Source of the DNA: an uncultured Maribacter sp.
Lineage (GTDB): Bacteria > Bacteroidota > Bacteroidia > Flavobacteriales > Flavobacteriaceae
DNA length: 64,000 nt
Direction: 5' to 3'
Assembly (NCBI GenBank): GCA_947498505.1
Contig: CANMKG010000006.1
Coordinates: 186,001-250,000 of the forward strand
Shown here: in pieces, positions 33,921 to 42,958 of the stretch
How positions within the stretch are numbered: position 1 is the first letter of the stretch
How the letters are laid out: each line of letters opens with the position of its first letter
The notes under the pieces: model-generated
What the model saw: the letters and a program-made list of their open reading frames with translations, nothing else
Told to the model about the DNA's origin: nothing
The model's database searches: none
Translations under genes and position numbers: made by a program

Positions 33921-36203
33921 CTATTCAGCTATAGAAGACTCTATTTTTGCAGGCTTAATTGAGCTGTCGTGTTCTTTGTAATATAGTTCCAGTAGATTAA
34001 TAGTGGCGATTATTAAATCTTTACTTTCAGATAATAATGAAAAGTATAAGGTAGTATTTTTTGGACTGGATTCCTCCGTTCTGGTTCTTGTAACTTGTTT
34101 TTGAATTTTTTCAGTGACAAGATCAAACAATTTTTGTTTATCGTTCAGAAGCGCACCGATTTCTTCAAAAGACCTATTTTCAAAAGCTTTTTGTGTATCG
34201 GACATAAGTTTTTCTAACTCAATATCTAATTCCTTTAACTCTTTAATTTGATTGTATTTAAGCTTTTTATGATTGTTGTTTATGTGCTTATGAGTAATCT
34301 TAGCAATGTATTCTAATGATTGTACAATATCTTGTAAATACTCTAGAATGTTAATGTAAAAATTACTAGCACCAACACTGGCTTCATCCAAATTTTTGAT
34401 AAAGTAAAATATATGATCTCTTAATTGATCAATTTCCTCAGATAATTTTACAACACCTTTTTTATTCTTTTTAAGAAGCTGAATTTCTTGTTTGGCTAAA
34501 CCGTTTATACTGTTTGAGTAGATGATATTACTTCTTTTAACTACCTGAGCAATATTATTGGCACTTTCTTCAATTACACCTTGTATTGAGCTGCTTTCAG
34601 CTTTTCTGAGGGTGTCCTCTGCTTTAATTTCTTTAGATTTTTTGCTTTGTTTTTGATAATTTCTAAAGATTAAATAAAATGCAAAAACTAATAGAACTAC
34701 TAACGCAATGGTACCACCAAAATGAATACAAGAAGCTATTATTGCAGCAGCGATAAAAGCTATAATTGCTGTAAAAAACCATCCGCCAATTACGTTTAGT
34801 ACACCAGCAACTCTATACACCGCACTTTCAACTCCCCAAGCTCTGTCTGCCAATGACGACCCCATAGCAACCATAAAAGTCACATATGTAGTTGATAGTG
34901 GGAGTTTCATTGAGGTTGCTAAAGAAATTAGTACACTTGCTACCATCAAATTTACAGCAGCTCTTACCATATCAAAAGCAGGTCTGTCTTGCTCTTTAAG
35001 AACAATAGACGGAGCATCTGCTTTTTCAAATTGTTTATTTATTTTACTCTGAACAGATGAAGGCATGATATTGCCCATAGTTTCAGATAATTTCAAAGAA
35101 TATTTAACGATTAACCTAGAAAGGTAATTAGCCTTAAAACGCTCTTCTCCTTCATCTTGTCTTGATAAATCAACACTAGTTTTTAGTACGTTTCTAGCTT
35201 TTGTAGAAAACCAAATGGTTAAAACCATGATTATTCCAGCAGCTAATAGTAGGAGTGTAGGAGTTTTAACCGCTCTAGACAGGCCAGACATATTGTATTC
35301 TGTAGAAAGCACACCAGATGCACTCCAGTCTTGAAAAGATTGAATAGCTGTAATAAGTGGGCCAATAAAGTTAACCAAGTCATTTCCGGCAAAAGCCATT
35401 GCCAATGCGAAGGTTCCTAAAAGGATAATAAGTTTGTAAATATTGGTTTTGAAAAATATAGTTATAAGCAAAGATGCAGTAGTCCAGAAAACAAAGTTTA
35501 ATATGATAAACAAATTTGTTTGTTCGTAAATGAAATCTGAAATAGAACCATCAAGTATTGATGCACTTTTTAATCCTTTAACAATAATAAAGTATATAAT
35601 TGCTGTAATGGCAAAGCCACCAAATAATGCACTAACCCATTTCGGTTTTTTATCAAATTTAAATGATATTAAAACTCTAGAAATGTATTGAACAAATGCT
35701 CCAATTGAAAAGGCAATTAGTACCGAAAGTAATATCCCAACTATTATCTGAGTAGCCTTATCAGTATTTATGTAATCTGATAATGATGAAAGGCTATCAT
35801 CAAGAGTAAATATTTTAATAATGGCTATGGCAACAGCAGCACCAAGTAATTCAAAAACAATAGAAACTGTTGTAGAAGTAGGCATACCCAATGTGTTAAA
35901 AAAATCGAGCAGCATTATGTCCGTTATCATGACGGCCATGAAAATGATCATGATTTCAGAAAAAACAAAATTTTCGGGATTAAAAATACCCTTTCTGGCA
36001 ACCTCCATCATACCACTGGAAGACATTGCTCCAAAGGCAATACCAACACTAGCAACAATCATTATAGTTTTAAAGGAAACCGCCTTAGAACCTATCGCAG
36101 AATTTAAAAAATTAACAGCATCATTACTAACACCCACTATTAAATCTGTAATAGCCAAGATTGCTAATGCAGCAATCATATACACGTAAATGTTCTCTCC
36201 CAT
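33921..36203 (-). CDS. PiT-family inorganic phosphate transporter with C-terminal PhoU-like helical domain
   Basis: 760 residues, much longer than plain PiT (about 400-500). The first PiT half has LIVGVSNDAVNFLNSAIGSKA, the second PLSTTYVTFMVAMGSSLADRAWG; the membrane part ends near 525. The last 230 residues are a cytoplasmic helical domain (ESSSIQGVIEESANNIAQVV, FYINILEYLQDIVQSLEYIAKITHK, KLFDLVTEKIQKQVTRTRTEE) with the look of PhoU/DUF47 bundles, which usually are separate proteins regulating phosphate uptake. The fusion is frequent in Bacteroidetes. Transports phosphate with a cation. A minus-strand terminator-like hairpin sits about 200 bases upstream. Confidence 0.92.
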   Translation of the reverse strand: MGENIYVYMIAALAILAITDLIVGVSNDAVNFLNSAIGSKAVSFKTIMIVASVGIAFGAMSSSGMMEVARKGIFNPENFVFSEIMIIFMAVMITDIMLLDFFNTLGMPTSTTVSIVFELLGAAVAIAIIKIFTLDDSLSSLSDYINTDKATQIIVGILLSVLIAFSIGAFVQYISRVLISFKFDKKPKWVSALFGGFAITAIIYFIIVKGLKSASILDGSISDFIYEQTNLFIILNFVFWTTASLLITIFFKTNIYKLIILLGTFALAMAFAGNDLVNFIGPLITAIQSFQDWSASGVLSTEYNMSGLSRAVKTPTLLLLAAGIIMVLTIWFSTKARNVLKTSVDLSRQDEGEERFKANYLSRLIVKYSLKLSETMGNIMPSSVQSKINKQFEKADAPSIVLKEQDRPAFDMVRAAVNLMVASVLISLATSMKLPLSTTYVTFMVAMGSSLADRAWGVESAVYRVAGVLNVIGGWFFTAIIAFIAAAIIASCIHFGGTIALVVLLVFAFYLIFRNYQKQSKKSKEIKAEDTLRKAESSSIQGVIEESANNIAQVVKRSNIIYSNSINGLAKQEIQLLKKNKKGVVKLSEEIDQLRDHIFYFIKNLDEASVGASNFYINILEYLQDIVQSLEYIAKITHKHINNNHKKLKYNQIKELKELDIELEKLMSDTQKAFENRSFEEIGALLNDKQKLFDLVTEKIQKQVTRTRTEESSPKNTTLYFSLLSESKDLIIATINLLELYYKEHDSSIKPAKIESSIAE

Positions 36204-36401
36204 CAGGTAATTAAAATAGTTGACAAATATCCATAACCAGTTTATTTGTTGTGTTATCTAAAGGTTATGTTTTGAGCTAAAACATATAGATAAATACACT
36301 TTTTTAACTTTTTAAGTTGTAATTGATATTTACTTCAATTATAGGTCAAAATATTTAGTCATTCAAGATAGTTAAAACATAAAGAAACAAAGCGTTTTTA
36401 T

Positions 36402-36437
36402 TAAAAAAAGAAAAGCTACCTTAATTAAAAGGTAGCT
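36402..36437 (-). terminator. Terminator-like hairpin upstream of the phosphate transporter
   Basis: AGCTACCTT (36414-36422) and AAGGTAGCT (36429-36437) pair perfectly; on the minus strand the T-run TTTTCTTTTTTT follows. No minus-strand gene ends here, so it is either an attenuator in the transporter leader or the end of a small RNA. Confidence 0.5.
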
Positions 36438-36601
36438 AGCCTATTTCAATACAATTCGTCGATGAACAAATAGGAGTAATGAAATGTTATGTTTTACTGT
36501 AACGAGGTTACGAAATTCGGGTATAAAAGCTAATTTAAAGTAATGTTATTATTAAGTAATTATTAAAGTTTTGGTGCTTTTAGGAGTTGAAAAAATTTTA
36601 C

Positions 36602-36616
36602 GATAATGTATCTTGC
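36602..36616 (+). promoter_or_regulatory. Putative promoter element of the dGTPase gene
   Basis: GATAATGTATCTTGC, identical to 11173-11187 before the DUF3109 gene. Ends 15 bases before ATG 36632 and lies inside the longer reading frame that begins at TTG 36587, which argues for the later start. Confidence 0.45.
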
Positions 36617-36631
36617 GACAAAATAAGAAAC

Positions 36632-37975
36632 ATGAATTGGGAGCAATTACTTTCGTTAAAACGTCATGGAGATACTCATAAAAGACTTCGTAAGGAGCAA
36701 GACGAGACCCGACTTGGTTTTGAGGTAGATTATGACCGTATAATATTTTCAGCCGCTTTTAGAAGTTTACAAGATAAAACGCAAGTAATTCCATTATCAA
36801 AAACCGATTTTGTGCATACTAGACTAACGCATAGCTTGGAAGTTTCCGTTGTGGGAAGAAGTTTAGGACGTATTGCAGGGAAAAAAATATTAGAAAGGCA
36901 CCCACAGTTAAAAGAAGAGTACGGGTATCGTTTTAATGACTTTGGAGCTATTGTTGCTGCTGCGTGTTTAGCTCATGATATTGGAAATCCTCCGTTTGGT
37001 CATAGTGGAGAAAAATCTATTGGAGAGTACTTTAAAACGGGGAGAGGAAAAAAATACCAACCTGAATTAAATACCAAACAGTATCAAGATTTGATAGATT
37101 TTGAAGGCAACGCCAACGGGTTTAAGTTACTTACAGAAGATAAAAAAGGAGTAGTGGGTGGATTAAGGTTAAGTTATGCTACACTTGGTACTTTTATGAA
37201 GTATCCTAAGGAGTCTTTGCCTAAAAAACCTACCAAGCATGTGTCCGATAAAAAATTCGGCTTTTTTCAGAATGATAAAAATACGTTTATACCAATTGCA
37301 GAAGATTTAGGGTTGCTGCAAACTAGAAAGGGTGATGATATTTCTTTTTCAAGACATCCGCTTACCTTTTTGGTGGAGGCAGCAGATGATATTTGCTACA
37401 CAATTATAGATTTTGAAGACGGAATTAATTTAGGACTCATTTCTGAGGAATATGCATTAGAGTATTTAATAAAATTGGTAAAAAATACGATTAATACCAA
37501 AAAGTATAATTCTCTGGAGTTTCGAGAAGACAGGTTGAGCTACCTAAGGGCACTTGCCATAAACACACTTATTAGTGATGCTGTGGAAATTTTTATTGAT
37601 AATGAGGAAGCTATTTTAAACGGAAGTTTTGATGTTGCCTTAATGGATAAAAGTAGTTTTAAAGCTCAAATCTCCGATATTATTGCAATAAGCGTTAAAA
37701 AAATATATGAGTCACCTGAAGTAATAGAAAAAGAAATCGCTGGATATAAAATTATTTCTGATATTCTAGACGTGTATTGCACTGCTTTGGTAAGAAAAAA
37801 GAATGATGAAGCTTCAAATTATGATAATTTAATGCTTAAAACACTTCCTGAGTTTTATCAAGGTGTAGACAAATCGCTCTATGAAATATTGTTGAACACT
37901 TGTTGCTATGTAGCCAGTTTATCAGATAGTGCTGCCGTACATATTCACAATAAAATTAAAGGAAAGCAACTTTAG
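36632..37975 (+). CDS. dgt: Deoxyguanosinetriphosphate triphosphohydrolase
   Basis: 447 residues from ATG 36632 (MNWEQLLSLKRHGD is the family start); an upstream TTG at 36587 is rejected. HD-domain ligands: TRLTHSLEVS, CLAHDIGNPPFGHSGE with the HD pair, and a late Asp in AADDICYTIIDFEDG. The block RSLQDKTQVIPL is the dNTP-binding signature. Hydrolyses dGTP to deoxyguanosine and triphosphate, adjusting dNTP pools. Converges with the DUF3078 gene 3 bases on. Confidence 0.94.
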   Translation: MNWEQLLSLKRHGDTHKRLRKEQDETRLGFEVDYDRIIFSAAFRSLQDKTQVIPLSKTDFVHTRLTHSLEVSVVGRSLGRIAGKKILERHPQLKEEYGYRFNDFGAIVAAACLAHDIGNPPFGHSGEKSIGEYFKTGRGKKYQPELNTKQYQDLIDFEGNANGFKLLTEDKKGVVGGLRLSYATLGTFMKYPKESLPKKPTKHVSDKKFGFFQNDKNTFIPIAEDLGLLQTRKGDDISFSRHPLTFLVEAADDICYTIIDFEDGINLGLISEEYALEYLIKLVKNTINTKKYNSLEFREDRLSYLRALAINTLISDAVEIFIDNEEAILNGSFDVALMDKSSFKAQISDIIAISVKKIYESPEVIEKEIAGYKIISDILDVYCTALVRKKNDEASNYDNLMLKTLPEFYQGVDKSLYEILLNTCCYVASLSDSAAVHIHNKIKGKQL

Positions 37976-37978
37976 GTT

Positions 37979-39076
37979 TTAAAAGTCGTAAATAACACCT
38001 ACACCTAAAACTTGTTTAAATTGGATTTTTGGCTCTCCCGGATAGGTTATTGCTCCTGAAGCATCTTTTATTTCGTTAAATAGAATATCGTCGTCGAAGA
38101 TTACATGAGTTCCAACAGAGGTTAAAATATGTTTATTCACCTTGAGTTTTAAATTAAGCTCCCAGTCTAAATCTACATTACCAAAACTAGCTAAATAATC
38201 TGTGTAAAGACTTACCCTACTATCTAAGTTGACATTTTTTGCGACAATCGCTTTCCAATTATTAGTGATTAAAAATCCAAGTTCCATAAAAAGGTTTTCA
38301 CCTGGTTCAAGAACAGTTCCGTCCGTATCTAAAACTGCTTTTTTTACACCAAAAGCTCCCTTGTCAGCCAAACGCTGATCTAGTACAAAAGTTGATTTTG
38401 CTGTAATTGGTGAGATGTAAAGATTAAATTTTTGATTTTGAGAGATGTAAGATGTTCCTGCACCTAGAAAAAAGTATCCAGGAGACATAAATCTTGAAAT
38501 GGGTGTTGTTCTATCCGGATATTTGTAACCGTTAGAGAATTGAGTATTAAAATTTGCTTTTACAGAATAGTACCAATTACTAATGGTGTCTCTTCGATAT
38601 CCAAAAGTGGATGCAACTCTGAACTGGTCAGTTGTTTTTCTAAGCTTACGATCTTCTTGAGCATTTAGTCCGTATCTTATAATCATGATGTTGTCCCATT
38701 GAACATATCTAAATTTATAGTTGCGTTCAAATTTAAGATTACCCAATGCCGTAATAGAATTATTTCCACCTGCGTTCCAATTCACAAAAGCAGCTTCACT
38801 TAAATCAACACCTAAATGATTTATTTTTTCCCAAAACGAAGGAACTCTAAACTTTTTGTATTTCTTATTTAGTGGTTTGGTTTTTTTAAAGGAAATATAG
38901 GGGTTTGTTAGTTTTGTACCCCGCGGTATATATTTTATTTTTTCATGTGTTTTTCTTATTACTATAGTGTCAATAACTGTTGTGTCTAATGCTATGCCAC
39001 TCGGAATACTATCTTGCGCATGAATTATTGAAAAACTGAATACGAGGAAAAAGCTCAAAAGAGTAACAACTTTCAT
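37979..39076 (-). CDS. DUF3078 outer-membrane beta-barrel protein
   Basis: 365 residues from ATG 39076; the signal peptide MKVVTLLSFFLVFSFSIIHAQ follows at once, and the upstream ATG at 39106 would overlap dxs by 23 bases. The signature FWEKINHLGVDLSEAAFVNWNAGGNNSI (SEAAFVNWNAGG part) near 95-115 is that of DUF3078 (not a hydrolase); the rest alternates as barrel strands and ends in GVGVIYDF with an aromatic C-terminal residue. Function unknown. It follows dxs by 7 bases on the same transcript. Confidence 0.88.
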   Translation of the reverse strand: MKVVTLLSFFLVFSFSIIHAQDSIPSGIALDTTVIDTIVIRKTHEKIKYIPRGTKLTNPYISFKKTKPLNKKYKKFRVPSFWEKINHLGVDLSEAAFVNWNAGGNNSITALGNLKFERNYKFRYVQWDNIMIIRYGLNAQEDRKLRKTTDQFRVASTFGYRRDTISNWYYSVKANFNTQFSNGYKYPDRTTPISRFMSPGYFFLGAGTSYISQNQKFNLYISPITAKSTFVLDQRLADKGAFGVKKAVLDTDGTVLEPGENLFMELGFLITNNWKAIVAKNVNLDSRVSLYTDYLASFGNVDLDWELNLKLKVNKHILTSVGTHVIFDDDILFNEIKDASGAITYPGEPKIQFKQVLGVGVIYDF

Positions 39077-39083
39077 AAGCGAT

Positions 39084-40862
39084 TTAAGCTTTGTAAAGTA
39101 ACGCATTTAAATATTCTTTTAGTGATTGAGAATCTATTTTGGACAATTTGTGTAACTCATCTACAGTACCGTGTTCAAGGAAAGCATCTGGGACACCAAA
39201 AATTTTAATAGGATTTTTAAACCCATTTTCATTGGCGAATTCTAGAATTGCACTACCAAAACCACCGTTTATACAACCGTCTTCTAAGGTTATAATGGTT
39301 TCATATTCCATAAATATTGACGAAAGTTCTTTAAAGTCAAGCGGTTTTATGAATCGCATATTGTAGTGTCCTATCTCCTTTGGTTGGTTTAAATCATTTA
39401 AGATAGATTGTATTCTATTTCCTAAATGACCCACAGAAAGCATAGCAATTTTTGTGCCTTTTTTTAGTTTTTGACTTTTTCCAACAATAATTTTCTCAAA
39501 AGGTTTTTTCCACACTTTTTCAGGAGCTCTTCCTCTAGGGTAGCGTATTGCAATTGGATGTGGTAACCCTAATTGTGCCGTGTAAAGTATATTTCTTAGC
39601 TCAATAGCATTCATTGGAGCAAAAATAATAAGGTTTGGAACGCATCTTAAATAAGCAATATCGTAAACACCATGATGAGTTGCCCCATCCTGACCAACCA
39701 AACCAGCTCTATCTAAGCAAAATATTACTGGTAAATTTTGTAGCGCAACATCATGAATTACTTGGTCATATGCACGTTGTAAAAAAGTGGAATAAACATT
39801 ACAAAACGGAATAAGACCTTCTTTTGCCATTGCCGATGCCATGGTCACCGCATGCTGTTCAGCAATACCTACATCAAAAGCTCTTTCAGGTATTTCTTGC
39901 ATCATATATTTTAAAGAACTACCTGTTGGCATTGCAGGCGTAATTCCAATAATTTTTTGATTTTTTTTAGCAAGTTCTAAAATGGTAAAACCAAACACAT
40001 CTTGGTATTTTGGAGAAAGATTGTCGTTTTTTGTTTTGACTAAATCACCAGTAGTTTTATCAAATTTCCCTGGGGCATGATATGTAACCTGATTTTCTTC
40101 TGCTTGTTTAAGTCCTTTTCCCTTAGTGGTTATAACATGTAAAAGTTTTGGACCCTGAATGGATTTTAGTCGGTTTAACTCCTCGATAATCGCAAAGATG
40201 TTGTGCCCATTAATTGGACCTGAATATTCAAAATTTAAACATTCAAAAATATTTTCATCTTTAGCAGTTCCTTTTTTTACATTGGTAAGATACTTTTTTA
40301 ATGCACCAACACTGGGATCAATCCCTATTGCATTATCATTTAATATTATTAGCACATTGGCATCAGTAACTCCAGCATGATTTAGTCCTTCAAACGCCAT
40401 TCCACTTGCAATTGAGGCATCACCAATTACAGCAATATGATGTTTGTTTGTTTCTCCTTTAAGTTTTGATGCAACGGCCATACCTAAAATAGCAGATATT
40501 GAGGTAGAACTATGCCCGGTACCAAAGGAGTCATATTCACTTTCTTCAATTTTCGGAAAACCACTTATGCCACCAAGTTGTCTGTTTGTTTTAAAAACAC
40601 TCTTTCTTCCCGTGAGTATTTTATGCCCATATGCTTGGTGCCCAACATCCCAAATTAGTTTGTCAACTGGAGTGTTAAAAATATAATGTATGGCTATAGT
40701 TAATTCAACAACCCCTAAACTTGCACCTAAATGCCCTTCTTTTGTAGCGACAATATCAATAATAAATTCTCGTAACTCTTTAGCAAGAAAAGGCAATTTC
40801 TCCTTCTTTATTTTTCGAAGATCTTCAGGGAAATTAATATTGGAAAGAATGCTTTTATACAT
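39084..40862 (-). CDS. dxs: 1-deoxy-D-xylulose-5-phosphate synthase
   Basis: 592 residues, a little shorter than the E. coli enzyme. Thiamine diphosphate binding: VIGDASIASGMAFEGLNHAG and the later ILNDNAIG. The catalytic Glu region is DVGIAEQHAVTMASAMA, with transketolase pyrimidine and C-terminal domains in order. The TPP motif reads GDA where GDG is canonical, as in many Bacteroidetes. First enzyme of the MEP isoprenoid pathway, making DXP from pyruvate and glyceraldehyde-3-phosphate. Feeds the polyprenyl synthase encoded at 56.4 kb. Promoter box upstream at 40882. Confidence 0.96.
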   Translation of the reverse strand: MYKSILSNINFPEDLRKIKKEKLPFLAKELREFIIDIVATKEGHLGASLGVVELTIAIHYIFNTPVDKLIWDVGHQAYGHKILTGRKSVFKTNRQLGGISGFPKIEESEYDSFGTGHSSTSISAILGMAVASKLKGETNKHHIAVIGDASIASGMAFEGLNHAGVTDANVLIILNDNAIGIDPSVGALKKYLTNVKKGTAKDENIFECLNFEYSGPINGHNIFAIIEELNRLKSIQGPKLLHVITTKGKGLKQAEENQVTYHAPGKFDKTTGDLVKTKNDNLSPKYQDVFGFTILELAKKNQKIIGITPAMPTGSSLKYMMQEIPERAFDVGIAEQHAVTMASAMAKEGLIPFCNVYSTFLQRAYDQVIHDVALQNLPVIFCLDRAGLVGQDGATHHGVYDIAYLRCVPNLIIFAPMNAIELRNILYTAQLGLPHPIAIRYPRGRAPEKVWKKPFEKIIVGKSQKLKKGTKIAMLSVGHLGNRIQSILNDLNQPKEIGHYNMRFIKPLDFKELSSIFMEYETIITLEDGCINGGFGSAILEFANENGFKNPIKIFGVPDAFLEHGTVDELHKLSKIDSQSLKEYLNALLYKA

Positions 40863-40881
40863 AGTTAAACCTAAGGAATAG

Positions 40882-40889
40882 CAAAGCTA
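40882..40889 (-). promoter_or_regulatory. -7 box (TAGCTTTG) before dxs
   Basis: Minus-strand TAGCTTTG fits TAnnTTTG and ends 19 bases before the dxs ATG at 40862. The -33 position shows only TTC. Confidence 0.55.
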
Positions 40890-40999
40890 CGTTTTTTAGT
40901 TGTCATGAGAATTTTTCCACAAATAATAGTCGGAGACAATATTCGATAATTCTAATCGTTAAAGTACCTAATACATAATTAAATAAACCACCAAAAATC

Positions 41000-42088
41000 A
41001 TGAAAATTATTTTAAGAAGTGCCGTAATGGCAGCTTTGTTAATCGTTGCCGCATGTGGAAAAGATGAAGCAAATAATATTGCAGAAGAGCTTGAGCAACA
41101 AGCTGAAGAATTTGAAAGTAGACCTCTTGAAGCCAATGTTGTTTCTGATAACGTAGTTATTAAAGGAGCTACTAAAGAAAACGGAGAACCACCTACACCA
41201 AATGGGGCAATATCTCTAGATGTTTCTAACACAACTAAGACAGCATTGTTAGGTGAAGGATTTAATATTTCTATTGATTCAGATGCGAATGTAACGGGAG
41301 CATATATTCGTTTCAAAGAAAACGATGGAGACGTTTCTGATAGTTATTATGATGTAAATGTTGCATCTAATTATTCTGGAAAAAAAGCAATAAAATCCGA
41401 TAGTAAAAAACATAATAAGTCAAGTAAATCCAAGGAAGATAGCGATGTTACTTTAGACGTTGATTTTGATGCTAATATTGAACCAGGAACTTTTTGTTAT
41501 GAAATTTGTGTTTATGATGCTGAAGGAAATATAAGTAATCCGCAAGAGGTTTGTGTTACTGTAGAGAGTTGGGGAGGAAATAAAGATGTAGTTGCTAAGT
41601 GGAGTATGTCAAAAATTGAAGATTTTTACGGAATGGAGATATATACTGATGTTATCGGAGAAAAAGATTGTGACGATTACCAAGAGTATTGTTCACAAAC
41701 GGGTATGTATGTTGAAGTTACTGAATGTGAAACTTATGAATATACTTATTTAAATTTGAATGCCGATGGCACTTTTTATATAGATCAAAAGGGTGAAGAT
41801 GAAACTCTAGATGAAGAAGCTTTTGAAGAATCATGTGAACCTAAGTACTTAAAATATGATTATAGATATGAATCCGAAGGAAACTGGGCATATGTAGCTG
41901 AAACAAAAAGGTTGACTTTAGTTGAATATAAGTACAAGGAGTTGTTTGAAGGAGAAACTGAAGAAGATGTTAATGAAGCAGGGCAAGGAGAATTAATTTT
42001 TGACGGTAAAGCTGAATTAGACGGAAATTCCTTAATCATTATAGAGACTTTCGGTGATGAAACTGCAAAATACTATTTTACAAAATAA
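41000..42088 (+). CDS. Acidic lipoprotein of unknown function
   Basis: 362 residues. Lipoprotein signal with lipobox VAACG (Cys19). After a Glu-rich segment (EELEQQAEEFES) comes a beta-sandwich-like part to about 195 (GEGFNISIDSDANVTGAYIRF ends near CYEICVYDAEGNISNPQEVCV) with a Ser/Lys loop (KSDSKKHNKSSKSKEDSD). The last 165 residues (VVAKWSMSKIEDFYG, YLNLNADGTFYID, NWAYVAETKRLTLVEY, GELIFDGKAELDGNSLIIIE) resemble the lipocalin-like domain common in flavobacterial lipoproteins. No known function. The C-terminal part has six cysteines in DCDDYQEYCSQTGMYVEVTE-type loops that could be disulfides. Own transcript, ended by the terminator at 42111. Confidence 0.8.
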   Translation: MKIILRSAVMAALLIVAACGKDEANNIAEELEQQAEEFESRPLEANVVSDNVVIKGATKENGEPPTPNGAISLDVSNTTKTALLGEGFNISIDSDANVTGAYIRFKENDGDVSDSYYDVNVASNYSGKKAIKSDSKKHNKSSKSKEDSDVTLDVDFDANIEPGTFCYEICVYDAEGNISNPQEVCVTVESWGGNKDVVAKWSMSKIEDFYGMEIYTDVIGEKDCDDYQEYCSQTGMYVEVTECETYEYTYLNLNADGTFYIDQKGEDETLDEEAFEESCEPKYLKYDYRYESEGNWAYVAETKRLTLVEYKYKELFEGETEEDVNEAGQGELIFDGKAELDGNSLIIIETFGDETAKYYFTK

Positions 42089-42110
42089 TAGTTAAGCTTA
42101 TAACTTAATT

Positions 42111-42141
42111 AAACCCTCAACTTTTCGTTGAGGGTTTTTTT
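42111..42141 (+). terminator. Terminator of the lipoprotein gene
   Basis: AAACCCTCAAC (42111-42121) and GTTGAGGGTTT (42127-42137), loop TTTTC, then T-run to 42141. It overlaps the upstream part of the longer tadA frame and so supports the later tadA start. Confidence 0.9.
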
Positions 42142-42187
42142 ATGCTTGAAATCTTTAAATTTGTGCGATTGCCATTTAAAATATAAC

Positions 42188-42631
42188 ATGATACAACCTT
42201 TTGACGATTCCTACTTTATGAAAAAAGCTTTGCAGGAAGCGCAATACGCTTTTGATGATGGTGAAATTCCAGTAGGTGCTGTAATTGTGATAAAAGACAG
42301 AATAATTGCTAGAACACATAATTTAACAGAGCAATTGAATGATGTTACGGCACATGCCGAAATGCAGGCGATAACATCTGCGGCTAACTTTTTAGGAGGC
42401 AAATATTTAAAAGATTGCACATTGTATGTTACTTTGGAGCCTTGCCAAATGTGCGCAGGGGCTTTGTATTGGAGCCAAATTTCGAGAATTGTTTATGGAG
42501 CAAAAGACCCTGAAAGAGGTTGCGGTGCCTTGGGAACTAAACTACATCCAAAAACTAAAATTGAAGGTGGTGTTATGGAAAACGAATGTGGAGATTTGCT
42601 CAGAGCGTTTTTTTCGAAAAAAAGAGATTAA
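42188..42631 (+). CDS. tadA: tRNA(adenine34) deaminase / nucleoside deaminase
   Basis: 147 residues from ATG 42188; an earlier ATG at 42128 lies in the terminator of the gene before and is rejected. Zinc site HAEMQAI (His, catalytic Glu) and LEPCQMCAGAL (two Cys). The C-terminal FSKKRD and NLTEQLNDVTAHAE are typical of TadA, which makes inosine at the wobble position of tRNA-Arg. A guanine-deaminase-like role cannot be fully excluded. Converges with the cold-shock gene. Confidence 0.9.
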   Translation: MIQPFDDSYFMKKALQEAQYAFDDGEIPVGAVIVIKDRIIARTHNLTEQLNDVTAHAEMQAITSAANFLGGKYLKDCTLYVTLEPCQMCAGALYWSQISRIVYGAKDPERGCGALGTKLHPKTKIEGGVMENECGDLLRAFFSKKRD

Positions 42632-42656
42632 AAAAACACCACGTATTAGGTGGTGT
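42631..42656 (-). terminator. Terminator of the cold-shock gene
   Basis: ACACCAC (42636-42642) and GTGGTGT (42650-42656), loop of 7; on the minus strand a run of T follows. It lies 24 bases after the cold-shock stop. Confidence 0.75.
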
Positions 42657-42679
42657 GATGTCGCATAAAATAACTGAGA

Positions 42680-42874
42680 TTACTCTATAATTTCGACTTG
42701 TCCTGCAACCATGCCTTTTCTTCCTTCTTCTTCAACATAGCTTACTTTATCGCCTTCATTAAGCTCAATGCCGTTTAAAGCGGTTGCATGAACAAAGATG
42801 TCTTTTCCTGTGTCATCGTTGGTAATAAATCCATATCCTTTGGATCCATTAAAGAATTTTACTGTACCGGTCAT
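42680..42874 (-). CDS. Cold-shock protein, CspA family
   Basis: 64 residues from ATG 42874; a TTG just before it is an unlikely start. A single OB-fold: RNP1 KGYGFITND (about 13-21) and RNP2 DIFVHATAL (about 25-33), the nucleic-acid-binding faces. Binds single-stranded RNA/DNA as an RNA chaperone; whether cold-induced is not visible. Closed by a terminator at 42631. Standing alone, with an AT-rich 84-base leader space to the next gene. Confidence 0.94.
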   Translation of the reverse strand: MTGTVKFFNGSKGYGFITNDDTGKDIFVHATALNGIELNEGDKVSYVEEEGRKGMVAGQVEIIE

Positions 42875-42958
42875 CAAAATAAATATTATAGTTATGCTCT
42901 AATTTATAAATTTTTAAGCATTTCTAAAGTGTATTACTTTGAAAAATTAAAATAGAAA

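Larger units (their letters stand above)
36204..36631. other. 428-bp intergenic region with a minus-strand hairpin
   Basis: Lies between the divergent phosphate transporter and dGTPase genes. It contains a terminator-like hairpin reading on the minus strand (36402-36437), a GTAAC-GAG-GTTAC hairpin (about 36499-36511), and the promoter element at 36602-36616. No ORF with support. The leader of the transporter could be long and regulated, or a short minus-strand RNA could end at the hairpin. Confidence 0.45.

Noticed and set aside
35821-36189. 122-codon plus-strand frame
   Set aside because: Antisense to the membrane part of the phosphate transporter; its composition simply mirrors that gene.
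40903-41316. 137-codon frame on the minus strand
   Set aside because: Lies opposite the signal peptide and first domain of the lipoprotein gene at 41000, low-complexity Ser/Ala composition, no plausible domain.
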